This document shows, piece by piece, positions 25,927 to 36,980 of a DNA stretch of 64,000 nucleotides. The first letter of the stretch is position 1. Every line of letters begins with the position of its first letter. The stretch lies in contig NZ_CP009245.1 in the NCBI RefSeq assembly GCF_001941445.1, forward strand, positions 1,077,992 through 1,141,991. Direction: 5' to 3'. Below the pieces are notes generated by a model. That model was not told the origin of the DNA. It did no database searches and worked only from the letters and a program-made list of their open reading frames with translations. This DNA comes from Corynebacterium aquilae DSM 44791. GTDB taxonomy: Bacteria > Actinomycetota > Actinomycetes > Mycobacteriales > Mycobacteriaceae. The position numbers and the translations under genes are program-made.

Positions 25927-26516
25927 GGTTAGCCTCCCTCTGACTCGCTCGAGTGGTGATCCAGCATCCGAGGCGCGGGGCTCGCGCCGGGGTGTGGTGG
26001 ACAGGCCACTGGGGTGTTTGGGCTGATTCACGGGTGCCGGGCGGCGGGCCGACAGCGCTGGTGTGCGTGTTGGTGGCGGGTGGTGTCGCGGGGCGTGACC
26101 GTGAGACGAGCGTTGTCCCGCGCAGGCGGGATGACGGTGAGTGTGACGGGCCGAGTTGGTGCGCTTTTTCTACTGGGCGTTTTTCGTCGTGCAGGAGAGA
26201 ACGCAGGTCGGTTCGACTGCCCCATGCTAAACCCGTGGAGTTGCCTTGTCCAAGACGGGAAGGCTCTGTCCGGGGGTGAGGTGTCCACATAGTGAAAAAC
26301 CCTGGTGTGGTGGGGCTGGTGAGTAAGTCATGTCACGATGCCGAACTGCAGGATAGGTGCAGCAGCAGGGTAGGATGTAACGGCAGAAAAAAATTCACCG
26401 ACGCTTAAAAATGAGACACCGCCCCGGGGTCGTGGCTACGCCAGGATTGCCGCGGTGGTTGTGTTGTGTTTTTGCTGATTTTGTAGCTGTTTTCACCCTG
26501 ACCATAAGGATTCGCC
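25927..26516. other. 590-bp intergenic region between divergent corA and lipoprotein genes
   Basis: No convincing coding region is seen; the open frames here have arginine/glycine-rich shadow composition. On the + strand, TAGGAT (26370-26375) could be a -10 for the lipoprotein gene. A magnesium riboswitch was looked for on the corA side and no M-box-like core could be recognised by eye. The function of most of this long spacer is unknown. Confidence 0.4.
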
Positions 26517-27224
26517 GTGTTTTTTCGCCGACGTGCCATGCTGACTCGCCCTGCGGGGCTGTTGGTGGTGTTGGGCGTGGTTGGTGGCCTGGTGGCGGGG
26601 TGCGCCCCGGAACCCCAGCGGGAGGTTAATCCGGCGCAGGCTAATGCTGTGCGGGTCGTCATTGATGATGCGAGTCCGAAGCAGTGGATTGTGGGCGAGT
26701 TGTACATGCGCGCGCTGAATAATTATGGGCGCGATGCGGTGCCGTATCTTCCCAGCGAGGATGCGCCGTCGACCGCTCGCCTGGAGGCGTTGGTGTCCGG
26801 CAAGGCTGACGTGGTGGTGGGCTGTACTGGCCAGCTGCTGGAGGAGCTTAATCCCGTCGAGGCTTCCCGGTTGTCGGAGGAGTATTCGCAGGCGATTGCC
26901 GAAGGCAAGATTGATCCCAATGACGGCACCTGGCGGGATAAGACCTATGAGGCCTTGGTGAATTCTTTGCCGGGTTCTTTGGCGGCGACGGATCCTTCCA
27001 ATGCGGTGGCGTGCGACCCGGAGTCTTCTCCGAAGCTGCCGCAGAACGTGGTGCCGATCTATCGCAAGCCGGTGTTGAATCGTAAAGGCCGGCTCATCAT
27101 GAACCGGGTGACTGGCACCATCAGCACCAAGGATGTGGATCAACTTGCCCAGGAGGTGGAGCGCACCAGCTCTGTCTCGGAGACTCTCGGCCCCTATTTG
27201 CGCAGCCACGATTTGGGCCGCTAG
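26517..27224 (+). CDS. Secreted lipoprotein with substrate-binding-like domain
   Basis: The 235-residue precursor has a type II signal peptide: basic MFFRRRAMLTR, a hydrophobic core and lipobox LVAG-C29. The mature part (VRVVIDDASPKQWIVGELYMRALNNYG...LEALVSGKADVVVGCTGQLLEELNP) resembles domain 1 of osmoprotectant/quaternary-amine binding proteins of the OpuAC type, but at about 205 residues it seems to have only one lobe plus a short second part. No permease or ATPase gene lies beside it. The start GTG 26517 follows ATAAGGA by 7 nt. Confidence 0.8.
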   Translation: MFFRRRAMLTRPAGLLVVLGVVGGLVAGCAPEPQREVNPAQANAVRVVIDDASPKQWIVGELYMRALNNYGRDAVPYLPSEDAPSTARLEALVSGKADVVVGCTGQLLEELNPVEASRLSEEYSQAIAEGKIDPNDGTWRDKTYEALVNSLPGSLAATDPSNAVACDPESSPKLPQNVVPIYRKPVLNRKGRLIMNRVTGTISTKDVDQLAQEVERTSSVSETLGPYLRSHDLGR

Positions 27225-27301
27225 GAGGGCGCTTGTGGCCTTGTAGGGGGCTGCAGTGGGGGATTGGGGGTCAATCCCCATGCGTTGGGGTGTGATGGGC
27301 G

Positions 27302-27529
27302 CTAGAGCACGTAGCGATGCCGCGCCGCCCGTGCTGTGGGGCGCGGTGTTTCCTGCTGCTGTTTGGGCGCTTTCTCGCAGGGCGTGGGGGTCTGTTGCGG
27401 GGTGAAGCGCTTGGCGCACAGGTAGCGTCCCGGGCCGGCGGTGCCGGAGTTGGTCCAGAAGCGGTGGCGGGCGCGGGCGCCGGGCTGGCCTGCCAGGGCG
27501 CGGGCGGGGGTGTGGTGGTTGGGGGTCAC
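27302..27529 (-). CDS. Possible small basic protein (uncertain)
   Basis: A 75-codon frame with a GTG start and GAAAGG about 10 nt upstream, encoding a very basic, Pro/Thr-rich protein with the segment HRFWTNSGTAGPGRYLCAKRF, which has a protein-like look, and two cysteines. Against it: a competing open frame on the other strand and the high GC of the region. The whole gap 27225-27790 otherwise shows no gene. Confidence 0.25.
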   Translation of the reverse strand: MTPNHHTPARALAGQPGARARHRFWTNSGTAGPGRYLCAKRFTPQQTPTPCEKAPKQQQETPRPTARAARHRYVL

Positions 27530-27790
27530 GATCAGTTTGGCCTTTCGGGGATGTCCTCTGTGGTGGGTAAGACTTCATGAAGGCCGGTGCGTGGTTCTGA
27601 GCTACCCCCATCAGTGGGGAGGGAGCGACGCCTGAGGGGGTGGGGCTGGGTGGTGCTGGCGTCTCAGTATTGAGCTGTGGGGGGAAGGTGTCGGGGTCAA
27701 GGATGCCAGCGCATGATTTGGGTGCAAAAGTGTTCAATGCATACCGGGTTGTGCATGAATTATTGGTGGGTGGTTGGCGGCCCCGCGCAC

Positions 27791-27836
27791 AAAAAAGACC
27801 GGGGCCCGCACCCTGATTGAGGGGTGCGGGCCCCGG
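27791..27836 (-). terminator. Terminator of odhA
   Basis: CCGGGGCCCGCACCC (27799-27813) pairs with GGGTGCGGGCCCCGG (27822-27836), an 8-nt loop between. The minus strand runs into TTTTTT (complement of 27791-27796). Confidence 0.93.
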
Positions 27837-27874
27837 CCGTGTGAAGAGGCGGCGCCTTAGGCCTTAAAGGCTGG

Positions 27875-30800
27875 TTATTCGAAGGCAGCCTGCAGCAGCT
27901 GCTCCTGCTCGAACTGGTGGACCTTTGCCAGACCAGTGGAGGTGGAGGACTGTGCGCGGCGGGAGATGCGCTTCATCGGCAGCAGACCATCGATGAGTTC
28001 CGGCAGGTGCAGGCCGAGGAACGGCCACGGGCCCTGGTTGGCGGGCTCGTCCTGGCAGAAGCGGATCTCGGTGGCATTCGGGTAGAAGTCGAATGCTTCC
28101 TTCAGACGGTTGTGCGGGATCGGGTGCAGCATCTCGAGGCGGACGATGGCGACATCGTCGCGGTCGAGCTTCTTGCGGCGCTTTTCCAGCTCGTAGTACA
28201 GCTTGCCGGAGACCAGCATGATGGTCTTGACCTTGTCGCAATCGCCGATGACGTTGTTGTCGCGGTCGACCAGGCGCGGGTCGTTGATGACGGAGCGGAA
28301 CTTCTTGACCTCGGTGAAGTCTTCGACTGCCGAGGCTGCTTCCTTCAGGCGCAGCATGGACTTCGGGGTGAACACGACCAGCGGGCGCTTGAGCTCGGAC
28401 AGGGCGTGGCGGCGCAGCAGGTGGAAGTGGTTTGCCGGGGTGGACGGCTGGGCGACGGTCATGGAACCCTCAGCACACAGCTGCAGGTAGCGCTCGATGC
28501 GGGCGGAGGAGTGGTCCGGGCCCATGCCCTCGTAGCCGTGGGGGAGAAGCAGGATGACACCGGAGGTCTGGCCCCACTTTGCCTCACCGGAGGAGACGTA
28601 CTCGTCGATGATGGTCTGCGCGCCGTTGGCGAAGTCACCGAACTGTGCTTCCCAAGCGACCACAGCATCCGGGTTACCGACGGAGTAGCCGTACTCGAAG
28701 CCCATGCCGGCGTACTCGGTCAGGGCGGAGTTGTACACCAGGAACTTGCCGGAGCCGTTGGCGCGGGCCAAGTCGTCGATGGGGTTGTACTCGGCGGCGG
28801 TGCGCGGGTCGATCATCACGGCGTGGCGCTGGGTGAAGGTACCGCGGCGGGAATCCTCGCCGGCCAGGCGGACCAGCTTGCCCTCCATGGCCAGGGAGCC
28901 GAAGGCGAGCAGCTCGCCCCAACCCCAGTCGATGCCGCCCTCGCGGACGGACTCGGCGCGCTTCTTGGCCACCGGTGCGACACGCGGGTGAGCTTCGAAG
29001 CCTTCGGGGGTGTTGACGTAGGCCTGGCCGATTTCGACCATGCGCTCGCGGGTGATGGAGGTGTCCAGGCCGTGCGGCAGCTTCTGGGAGGAGGTGATGC
29101 CTTCCTGGGCCTTAACCTGCTGCTTTTCGGCCATCTTCACTTCGTTGAAGACGGACTCCATCTGGTCGTGGAAGTCACGTGCCACGGCCTCAGCATCGGC
29201 GTTGGTCAGATCGCCACGGCCGACCAGGTCCTCGGTGTACTTGGTGCGGGTGGTTTCCTTGTTGTCGATGATGTCGTACATCTGCGGCTGGGTCATCGAC
29301 GGGTCGTCGGCCTCGTTGTGGCCGCGGCGGCGGTAGCACACCAGGTCGATGAAGACGTCCTTGCCGAAGCGGCGACGGTATTCGGTGGCCAGGCGGCCGA
29401 CCCACACCACAGCCTCCGGGTCGTCACCGTTGACGTGGAACACCGGGCAGCCGAAGGCCTTGGCGATGTCGGTGGCGTAGTGGGAGGAGCGGGAGGAATC
29501 CGGGGTGGTGGTGAAGCCGATCTGGTTGTTCACCACGATGTGGATGGTGCCGCCGACGGTGTAGCCGCGCAGGTTGGCCAGGTTGATGGTCTCGGGCACG
29601 ATGCCCAGGCCTGCGAAGGCTGCGTCGCCGTGGAGCAGCATCGGCACGACGGAGTAGCCGTCGGGGCCAAGATCCAGGATGTCCTGCTTGGCGCGGGCAA
29701 TGCCCTCCATGACCGGGTTGACGGCCTCGAGGTGGGAGGGGTTAGCGGTCAGGGTGACCTTGATGTCGCCGTCGCCGAACATCTGCAGATACTGGCCGGT
29801 CGCACCGAGGTGGTACTTCACGTCGCCGGAGCCGCCGGCCTGTGCCGGGTCGATGTTGCCTTCGAACTCGTTGAACAGGGTGCGCAGCGGCTTACCCACG
29901 ATGTTGGCCAGCACGTTGAGGCGACCACGGTGCGGCATGCCGATGACGACCTCGTCCAGGCCCTGGCCTGCGGCGGTGTCGATGGCGGCATCCATCAGCG
30001 GGATGAGAGCCTCGGCGCCCTCGAGGGAGAAGCGCTTCTGGCCGACGTACTTGGTCTGCAGGAAGTTCTCGAAAGCTTCGGCGGCATTGAGCTTCTGCAG
30101 GATGTACTTCTGCTCGGCGGGGGTGGCCTTCGGCTGGCCTGCTTCGAGGCGGTCCTGCAGCCAGGTGCGCTCGTCGCGGTCGAGGATGTGGGTGTACTCG
30201 GAGCCGACCTTGAGGGTGTAGGCGGCGCGCAGCTTGGCGAGCACCTCACGCAGGGTCATGGTTTCGCGGCCGTCGAAGCCACCGACGTTGAAGGTACGGT
30301 CCAGGTCCCACAGGGTCAGGCCGTGGGTTTCGATCTGCAGGTCGCGGTGATCCGGGATCGGCATGCCGGGCTGCTGCCAGTGCAGCGGGTTGATGTCAGC
30401 CAGGAGGTGGCCGCGGGAGCGGTAGGCCTCGATGAGCTGCATGACGCGGGTGTTCTTGTCCACGCCGCGGTTCGGGATGTCCTGGGCCCACCGCATCGGG
30501 GCGTAGGGCACGCGCATGACCTCGAAGATGTGGTCCCAGAAGTGGTCGTCGACCAGCAGCTGGCTCATGGTGCGCAGGAATTCGCCGCTCTCGGCGCCCT
30601 GGATGATGCGGTGATCGTAGGTGGAGGTAATGGTGACCAGCTTGCCGACACCCAGCTCTGCCAGGCGGTCTTCGCTCGCGCCCTGGAACTCTGCCGGGTA
30701 ATCCATGGAGCCGACGCCGATGATGGCGCCCTGGCCCTTGGTCAGGCGGGGCACGGAGTGGCGGGTGCCGATGCCGCCGGGGTTGGTCAGGGAGATGGTG

Positions 30801-31585
30801 ACGCCGGAGAAGTCCTTGCCGGTCAGCTTGCCCTTGCGGCCGCGATCGACGACGTCTTCGTAGGCCTCGACGAACTCGGAGAAGGAAAGGTTTTCACATT
30901 CGCGGATGGCGGCGACGACCAGGGCGCGGGAGCCGTCCTTTTGGGGCAGGTCGATGGCCAGGCCGAGGTTGATGTGCTCGGGCACGATCAGGGTCGGCTT
31001 GCCGTCCTTGACGGCGTAGGCGTTGTTCATGTCCGGGTGGGCCATGACGGCCTTGACCATGGCGTAGCCGATGATGTGAGTAAAGGAGATCTTGCCACCG
31101 CGGGTGCGACGCAGGTGCTCGTTGACCATGGCGCGGTTTTCGAACATCAGGCGGGCCGGCATGTCGCGCACGGAGGTGGCGGTGGGAACCTCGAGGGAGA
31201 GGTCCATGTTCTTGGCGATCGCCTTGGCGATGCCGGTCATGGTGGTCTCGCCGGCTTCGGGCAGCTCGCGGGTGCGGTTAAGCGGGGAGGCTTCCTTGCG
31301 CTTTTTCTCCGCCAGCTTGGCTTCGTGGGTCTCGGCGGTGGTGCCGGGGCCGGCGGTGCGGATCTTCTTTGCGCCGCTAGAGCCACCTGCAGCGGGCTTT
31401 GCTGCTGCGGGTGCCTGCTGGGAGTTAGCGGCGGGGGAAGAATCTGCTGCGTTGGCGGCCATTACGCCCTGCTTTTCAAACAGGTCGCGCCATTCCTGAT
31501 CGACCGAGTTGGGGTCTTTCTGGAACTGCTGGAACATTTCGTCTACCAGCCATTGATTCTGGCCGAACTGGTTTGCGCTGCTCAC
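27875..31585 (-). CDS. odhA: 2-oxoglutarate dehydrogenase E1 with fused E2 domain
   Basis: The 1236-residue protein is the corynebacterial OdhA: an N-terminal tether ([19 protein letters not shown]), an Ala/Pro linker, an E2-type succinyltransferase catalytic domain (about 85-345, active-site [13 protein letters not shown] near 325) without any lipoyl domain, and the thiamine-diphosphate E1 domain (from about 380), with [10 protein letters not shown] near 650 and a downstream NNQIGF. It works in a mixed complex with AceF and Lpd and is inhibited by unphosphorylated OdhI in C. glutamicum. GTG 31585 gives the SSANQFGQN start of the family; the 25-codon extension upstream is non-family. Confidence 0.95.
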   Translation of the reverse strand: MSSANQFGQNQWLVDEMFQQFQKDPNSVDQEWRDLFEKQGVMAANAADSSPAANSQQAPAAAKPAAGGSSGAKKIRTAGPGTTAETHEAKLAEKKRKEASPLNRTRELPEAGETTMTGIAKAIAKNMDLSLEVPTATSVRDMPARLMFENRAMVNEHLRRTRGGKISFTHIIGYAMVKAVMAHPDMNNAYAVKDGKPTLIVPEHINLGLAIDLPQKDGSRALVVAAIRECENLSFSEFVEAYEDVVDRGRKGKLTGKDFSGVTISLTNPGGIGTRHSVPRLTKGQGAIIGVGSMDYPAEFQGASEDRLAELGVGKLVTITSTYDHRIIQGAESGEFLRTMSQLLVDDHFWDHIFEVMRVPYAPMRWAQDIPNRGVDKNTRVMQLIEAYRSRGHLLADINPLHWQQPGMPIPDHRDLQIETHGLTLWDLDRTFNVGGFDGRETMTLREVLAKLRAAYTLKVGSEYTHILDRDERTWLQDRLEAGQPKATPAEQKYILQKLNAAEAFENFLQTKYVGQKRFSLEGAEALIPLMDAAIDTAAGQGLDEVVIGMPHRGRLNVLANIVGKPLRTLFNEFEGNIDPAQAGGSGDVKYHLGATGQYLQMFGDGDIKVTLTANPSHLEAVNPVMEGIARAKQDILDLGPDGYSVVPMLLHGDAAFAGLGIVPETINLANLRGYTVGGTIHIVVNNQIGFTTTPDSSRSSHYATDIAKAFGCPVFHVNGDDPEAVVWVGRLATEYRRRFGKDVFIDLVCYRRRGHNEADDPSMTQPQMYDIIDNKETTRTKYTEDLVGRGDLTNADAEAVARDFHDQMESVFNEVKMAEKQQVKAQEGITSSQKLPHGLDTSITRERMVEIGQAYVNTPEGFEAHPRVAPVAKKRAESVREGGIDWGWGELLAFGSLAMEGKLVRLAGEDSRRGTFTQRHAVMIDPRTAAEYNPIDDLARANGSGKFLVYNSALTEYAGMGFEYGYSVGNPDAVVAWEAQFGDFANGAQTIIDEYVSSGEAKWGQTSGVILLLPHGYEGMGPDHSSARIERYLQLCAEGSMTVAQPSTPANHFHLLRRHALSELKRPLVVFTPKSMLRLKEAASAVEDFTEVKKFRSVINDPRLVDRDNNVIGDCDKVKTIMLVSGKLYYELEKRRKKLDRDDVAIVRLEMLHPIPHNRLKEAFDFYPNATEIRFCQDEPANQGPWPFLGLHLPELIDGLLPMKRISRRAQSSTSTGLAKVHQFEQEQLLQAAFE

Positions 31586-31858
31586 GGCAGGTGCTCGCCT
31601 CATTTCTTTACAACAAGTACGTGGTTTGTTTGGTGAGTTTCGGGGGTAGCGAGAACTCACACCGGATTACTACAGGCTAACGTGTCAGCACGTCGAATGT
31701 CTTATTTTACGCACTTTCGGGTGTGCCTGCGGGGGCGAGCAGGGGTTTCGCTACCCGGTGGGGTGGTGGGCAGCTGTCTCCGATGGTCGCTTTTGCGTGT
31801 GTTGGCGCGCATAAAAGCCCGCGGCATCGGTGGCGTTTTTCGTTGGGGACAAAGGGGG

Positions 31859-34800
31859 TTATTGCTGCTGGGGTTGGCTGGTGTTGGCGTGCCACATGGC
31901 GGCGTAGGTGCCACCCGCGTTTTTCAATTCCTCGTGGGTGCCGTCTTCGACGATGCGGCCGTCCTTGACGACGAGGATCCGGTCGGCGCGTTGGGCGGTG
32001 GCCAGGCGGTGGGCGACGATGACGCTGGTGCGGCGCGAGGTGGCCCGGTCGGAGGCGTTGAGGATGGTGTTTTCGGTGGCGGGGTCCAGGGTGGCGGTTG
32101 CCTCATCCAGCAGCAGCAGTTGGGGCTCGACGAGCTCAGCGCGTGCCAGGGCGATGAGCTGGCGTTGGCCGGAAGATAGTCCCGCGCCGCGCTCACCGAC
32201 GGGGTGGTTGAATCCTCCGGGGATCCGGGAGATCGCGGTCAGGGCGCCGACGCGGCGGGCCGCATCGGTGATGGCTTCCCGGTCGGCGCCGGGGCGACCG
32301 TAGGCGATGTTGTCGGCCACCGTGCCGCTAAACAGGTGGGCTTCTTGGGGAACCAGCCCAAGGGCGTGGTGCCAGCTGTCGATGGTGAAGTCGCGAATGT
32401 CGACACCGCTGGCGGTGACTGCGCCCGTGGTGGGGTCGTAGAAGCGGGTGAGCAGTTTGATGATGGTTGATTTGCCGGCGCCGGTGGGGCCGACGACGGC
32501 GACTGAACTGCCGGGCTCGATGGTGACGTTGACGCCGTCAAGCGCCGGGGTGTCGCGCACACCGTAGGAGAAGGTGACGTTGTCGAGGGCGATGTCGCCG
32601 TCGGCGTGGCTGCGCGCATCGCTTCGCTGCCCGGCGTCGTGCACGTCTGGTCCGGTGGTGAGGAGTTCTGCGATGCGCCCCAGCGAGACGCGTGCCTGCT
32701 GGTAGCCGTCGAAGGTTTGGGATAGCTGTTGGATCGGTCCTAGGAGCAAACCGAGGTAGAGCGCCGCCGACACCAGCGTGCCGGCGGTGATTTCGCCGCG
32801 TTCGACCAGCCGGGCGCCGACGAACAAGATGATGGCTTCGACCACCATGTTCACAAATGCGATGGAGGTGAAGTAGGTGGCGATGACCCGTTGGCTGCGC
32901 AGGCGGGTGGCGCGGTATTTTTCGGCCTGCTGGACGAAACGGCGGTCGATGAAGTCGCCGGCACCGTAGGCCTGGATGGGGCGCAGCCCGCCCAGGGCTT
33001 CCTGGAAATCGGCGTTGACCGCGGAGATGTCCTTGCGGGCTTGGGCGTAGAGCTTGGAGGAGATTTTGCGGAAGACGTTGGTGGCGATAACCACGATGGG
33101 GATCACGCCAAGTGCGATGAGGGCAAGCTCAACGTCGAGGGTAAGCATGATGGCGGAGACACCAACCAGGGTGCCCGCCGACACCAGCGCTTGGGCCAGT
33201 CCTGTTTGCAGGAAGGAGGTCAGCGAGTCGATGTCTGTGGTCATGCGGGTCAGCACTGAACCTGCGCGGTTTTTTTCGAAATAGGACAGGCTCAGCCGCT
33301 GCAGATGCGCGTAGGAGCGCAAGCGCAGCGTGAACAGCAAACGCTCGCCGGTGCGTGCCGCGAAGATGGTTTGGCCGACTGCGGCCACCCAGCTGATGGC
33401 CACGATGGCGATACCGGCCACGCTGATGGTCCACAGCGCGCGCGTCTGTTGCTGGCCGACGCCGGCATCGATGGCGATGCGCATGAGGGCGGGAAACGCC
33501 AAATCGGCGCCGACGCCCACAATCAGCAACACCACCACCGTGAGGATCAGCCCCTTGACGGTCGATAGCATCGCCCAGGGGCGCAAAGGCCCTTCGAAGT
33601 GCCGCCAGTAGTCCGCGTCGACTGCCGGGTCTTCGTCGGCGGGCGGCAGCTCGGTGACTTTCTTCATTAATTGTGGCGTTGCCGCGATCGCGGGCATGCC
33701 GGGCCCACCCTTGCCGTGGGGGCGCCCGCCGCCACCGCCACCGCCGCGGGCAGGCTTCGGGCGCTGCCGGGCTTTCGCGGCGCGCTCCAGGTCCTCGGTG
33801 TCGTCCGGCCACAGCTTGCTGGCAGGTGGTTCCTCGCCCGCGTCGAAGGGGACTGGTTCGCCGTCCTCGTCGACAACCACCGGGCGGGTGGCCATTAAAG
33901 CGCTAAATTCCGGGGATGAAGCCATCTCATCGACCGGGCCGCGGGCGGTGACAGCACCGTCATCGAGCACCACGACCGCATCGGCAAGCCGCACGGTGGA
34001 TTCGCGGTGCGCCACAGAAATAATGGTCACGTTGTCCAGCTCGTCGTGCAGCCCAGCCAAAATCTTGGCTTCCGTGGAAGCATCAATGGCGCTGGTCGCA
34101 TCATCCAGGACGAGCACTCGTGGGTTGCGCACGATGGCGCGCGCCAGCGCGATCCTTTGGCGCTGGCCGCCGGATAAGGTCAGGCCGCGCTCGCCGAGCA
34201 CGGTGTCGAAACCATCGGGCAGCTGCTCAATGAACTCGGTGGCCTGCGCAATATCGGTGGCCCGCAGCAGCGACTGCTCGTCGATATCCGCGCCCAAACA
34301 AATATTGTTGCGCACCGTATCCGACATCAGCCACGCATCATCGAACACGCACACCACGGCCTTGCGTAACAGCGCCCGCGGCACCGTGCCGTAGTCCACC
34401 CGCTGCGATTCGGCACCTACCTGCGCTGTGGTCAGCGCGAGCGTGCCACTGTCGGGGCGATAAAAATCGCCCAACAACTGCACCAGCATCGTCTTGCCCG
34501 CACCGGGCGGGCCAATCAGCGCCACGCTCGAGCCCGCGGGAACCTCCACGCTGACATCGCGCAGCACCTGTCGACCCCGGGTAGAAAAAGACACCCTATC
34601 CACGCGCACCCCCAACGGCCCGTCGGGCAGATCCCCCTGGACAGCGGAGTCATCAACCTCCGGGCTCAAAGACAGCACTTCCCGCACGCGCTCCACCGAC
34701 GACATCGCCAACTGCAAGCGCACGGCCACGCCAGCCAGCATGCGCGTCGAGGAGGTCAGCGTCATCAGATAGGCGGTGAACGCCACAAAAGTGCCAACCG

Positions 34801-35716
34801 AAATGGCGCCATGCAGAGTCAGGTAGCCGCCGACCGCCACGTTGATCACCAACGTGATCAACGGCAGCTGGTCGAGCGCCGGCTGGAAACGGGCGGTCAT
34901 TTTCGCCGCGCGCATCCGGTGCGCGAACACCTCCCGGCCCATCCGCTCGATGGTGTCGACCTCCCGGGACTCCTGCGCGAAAGCCTTCACCACGCGCACC
35001 CCAGTGATGGCCTCCTCAACACGGGTGGTCAAATCTGCCGCCTTTTGCTGCGCGGACCACGTGGCAGCAAACAACGTGGTGCGCGACAGGGAGGCGGAAA
35101 ACACGATAATCGGCAAGCTAACAAGTGCCACCAACGCCAGCCACGGGTTGAGCACAAACATCACCACCACCATCGCAACCACCTTCACCGCCACCCCCGA
35201 AGCCAGCGGCAACACCGCAGCGATCGCCTGCAAGGTCGTGATGTCGGAAATAGCGCGGGAAGCCACCTGGCCGGTTGACAACTCATCCTGGCGGGGACCA
35301 TCCACCGCCAACAGCCGATCCATGGCCTGCACCCGCAACGTGTGCTGCATCCCAATCGAAAGCTTGCCCGCCTGCCAGCGGCGCCCAAATTGGGTTGCAT
35401 AACGCGCCACCGCGAGAAGCAGAAAAACCGCAATCGTCGCCGACAACGGCGAAAAACCAGCCAACAGGCGCGCCGGCACACCACCATCACCCGCGCCCGT
35501 AGCCACATCAATGGCATCGCGAGTAACCAACGGAGCGATCGTCTCCGTCGCCGTCACCAGCAAAGTAAACACCATCGCGAGCACGCCAGCCCGCTTTTCC
35601 AACGCCAACATCGACAGCAGGGTTTGCAGCCCCTGCACCTGAGACGGCGGCTGACTTTTCAGCGCAGAAGGGGAGTACCCCGACGCAGAAGCCGGAACCT
35701 GCGAACTCTGCCTCAC
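31859..35716 (-). CDS. Double ABC exporter (TMD-NBD-TMD-NBD in one chain)
   Basis: The 1285-residue protein is two ABCB-type half-transporters fused. The first has six membrane helices (about 40-330), Walker A GPPGAGKT near 405 and the ABC signature LSGGQRQRIALARAI near 517. A Gly/Lys-rich linker (ARGGGGGGGRPHGKGG) near 680 joins the second half, with Walker A GPTGAGKSTIIKLL near 1080 and signature LSSGQRQLIALARAE near 1187. The changed serine in LSSGQ and normal LSGGQ in half one hint at unequal ATP sites. The substrate is unknown. GTG 35716 has GGAAAGG about 10 nt upstream; the longer frame from 35878 is Cys/Phe-rich and unlikely. The 273-bp gap to odhA holds the odhA leader and no gene. 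Confidence 0.9.
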   Translation of the reverse strand: MRQSSQVPASASGYSPSALKSQPPSQVQGLQTLLSMLALEKRAGVLAMVFTLLVTATETIAPLVTRDAIDVATGAGDGGVPARLLAGFSPLSATIAVFLLLAVARYATQFGRRWQAGKLSIGMQHTLRVQAMDRLLAVDGPRQDELSTGQVASRAISDITTLQAIAAVLPLASGVAVKVVAMVVVMFVLNPWLALVALVSLPIIVFSASLSRTTLFAATWSAQQKAADLTTRVEEAITGVRVVKAFAQESREVDTIERMGREVFAHRMRAAKMTARFQPALDQLPLITLVINVAVGGYLTLHGAISVGTFVAFTAYLMTLTSSTRMLAGVAVRLQLAMSSVERVREVLSLSPEVDDSAVQGDLPDGPLGVRVDRVSFSTRGRQVLRDVSVEVPAGSSVALIGPPGAGKTMLVQLLGDFYRPDSGTLALTTAQVGAESQRVDYGTVPRALLRKAVVCVFDDAWLMSDTVRNNICLGADIDEQSLLRATDIAQATEFIEQLPDGFDTVLGERGLTLSGGQRQRIALARAIVRNPRVLVLDDATSAIDASTEAKILAGLHDELDNVTIISVAHRESTVRLADAVVVLDDGAVTARGPVDEMASSPEFSALMATRPVVVDEDGEPVPFDAGEEPPASKLWPDDTEDLERAAKARQRPKPARGGGGGGGRPHGKGGPGMPAIAATPQLMKKVTELPPADEDPAVDADYWRHFEGPLRPWAMLSTVKGLILTVVVLLIVGVGADLAFPALMRIAIDAGVGQQQTRALWTISVAGIAIVAISWVAAVGQTIFAARTGERLLFTLRLRSYAHLQRLSLSYFEKNRAGSVLTRMTTDIDSLTSFLQTGLAQALVSAGTLVGVSAIMLTLDVELALIALGVIPIVVIATNVFRKISSKLYAQARKDISAVNADFQEALGGLRPIQAYGAGDFIDRRFVQQAEKYRATRLRSQRVIATYFTSIAFVNMVVEAIILFVGARLVERGEITAGTLVSAALYLGLLLGPIQQLSQTFDGYQQARVSLGRIAELLTTGPDVHDAGQRSDARSHADGDIALDNVTFSYGVRDTPALDGVNVTIEPGSSVAVVGPTGAGKSTIIKLLTRFYDPTTGAVTASGVDIRDFTIDSWHHALGLVPQEAHLFSGTVADNIAYGRPGADREAITDAARRVGALTAISRIPGGFNHPVGERGAGLSSGQRQLIALARAELVEPQLLLLDEATATLDPATENTILNASDRATSRRTSVIVAHRLATAQRADRILVVKDGRIVEDGTHEELKNAGGTYAAMWHANTSQPQQQ

Positions 35717-35884
35717 GACAAACACACCTTTCCGCGTGAAAAAAACCAGCGCAGCACACCAACAAGGCTGCGCGCACAAAAGCAAAAACACCGCCGGCAA
35801 AGAAAACCAGCCGATATCGCCAAAGGGACTACCAACCAGCCAATCAGAAAACCCCCGCATGCGCACATGCGCGCCCAAAGCCCC

Positions 35885-35926
35885 AAAAAAAAATAAAAGC
35901 GCGCGGACTTACAACAGTCCACGCGC
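35885..35926 (-). terminator. Terminator of the minus-strand membrane-protein gene
   Basis: GCGCGCGGACT (35899-35909) pairs with AGTCCACGCGC (35916-35926) with one mismatch. On the minus strand the stem is followed by TTTTATTTTTTTTT. Confidence 0.9.
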
Positions 35927-35979
35927 CCCAAATAAACGCGCCGACGCCACCCACAAAGGCGCCGGGGTCGCTAAGACAC

Positions 35980-36783
35980 CTAGGCGCTTGTCAAAGGAGT
36001 TTCAGGCTCAACCACATCCTGCGGTGCCGCGGAAGCAAACTTCGCCGGCAATGCACCCAAAGAAGTGCGCGCATTTTCAATCAGCTTGTCCGCAATCTTA
36101 CGGTTAGCCACAGTGCCCACAACCGCACCAATGCCCAACGGCATCACCTTACCGACCCACGTGCCCCACAGCTTCTTGTTCAGCCGCTTCGTCGCGGTCT
36201 TTAGAAGTCGGGAGTTGACCTCATTGAGGCTGGGAGTACCAAAGCGAGTCAGGGTAGCCGCCACAGACGCACCTTTACGATCGCCCAAGTTACCGACAGC
36301 AGCATCGACAATCATGGTGCCGGCAGAACCCAGCAACACCACCAAAATCAACGCCCGGCGACGCTCCTTAGAACGAATATCCACCCCACGCAGATGCGCC
36401 GACGCCATCACATAAAACGTCGCAGCATCCAAAAACAGCACAGACTCCGCGCCCACCGCGGCAGCACCCGTCGCGAAACCAATACCCGGCACCGCAGCGG
36501 CGGCACCCACAGTGGCACCACTACCGGTCGCCAAACGCTTAATGTGCTTATCCATCAACCGCTGGATCTCGTAGGGAGAGGCCTCGGGGTTCTTCGAACG
36601 CAGCCAGTTGACATAGCCCTCAATCAAACTCGACTGCATATGCGCAGCCTTGTCGAGCGCAGTAATCAAAATCCGGCCAGTCGCACCAGCGCGCTCCTCC
36701 AAAACCTGAGGATCGCTGTGCACAGCGTCAGTGATGTCCTTATCGCGCTTGGCAACCTTGTCGTCACGGCCAAAAATGCCCAT
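35980..36783 (-). CDS. EcsC-like membrane-associated protein, function unknown
   Basis: The 267-residue protein has a charged N-terminus (MGIFGRDDKVAKRDKDI), a helical part with HIKRLATGSGATVGAAAAVPGIGFATGAAAVG (about 86-117, read in parts) followed by hydrophobic segments at about 118-135 and 145-165, and a KVMPLGIGAVVGTVANRKIADKLI end. The glycine/alanine-rich stretch and the final PLGIGAVVG..NR motif recall EcsC-type proteins, but no catalytic residue can be named. Gene order (ABC exporter, this gene, aroE) is kept in corynebacteria as far as I recall. The start is ATG 36783. Confidence 0.75.
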   Translation of the reverse strand: MGIFGRDDKVAKRDKDITDAVHSDPQVLEERAGATGRILITALDKAAHMQSSLIEGYVNWLRSKNPEASPYEIQRLMDKHIKRLATGSGATVGAAAAVPGIGFATGAAAVGAESVLFLDAATFYVMASAHLRGVDIRSKERRRALILVVLLGSAGTMIVDAAVGNLGDRKGASVAATLTRFGTPSLNEVNSRLLKTATKRLNKKLWGTWVGKVMPLGIGAVVGTVANRKIADKLIENARTSLGALPAKFASAAPQDVVEPETPLTSA

Positions 36784-36825
36784 AAAAGCTCAAACGTCCT
36801 TGTGTTGTTGGGTAACAGGGTTTTA

Positions 36826-36878
36826 AAAAAATCCATCCCCGCCACCGTTAAGACCGCAGTGGAAAACCACGCGGTGGC
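36826..36878 (-). terminator. Terminator of aroE
   Basis: GCCACCG (36841-36847) pairs with CGGTGGC (36872-36878), with inner CCGC-GTGG/CCAC-GCGG pairing. Downstream on the minus strand stands ATTTTTTT. Confidence 0.8.
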
Positions 36879-36980
36879 AGGGTGGGCCGTGCATCACGCA
36901 CAGCCATCTATTGATAACGCCTTAACTACCAATAGTATTTCCTGCCCGCAGAATACAGGGCGAAGCAGGCAAAAGTAATC

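Noticed and set aside
25953..26279. 108-codon frame upstream of corA
   Set aside because: Arg/Gly-rich, with no ribosome binding site and overlapped by open frames in other phases; typical of noncoding GC-rich DNA.
27917..31636. 1239-codon open frame on the + strand opposite odhA
   Set aside because: It mirrors the odhA codons (GC-rich third positions avoid antisense stops), is Val/Gly/Asp-rich without any motif, and odhA itself is unmistakable.
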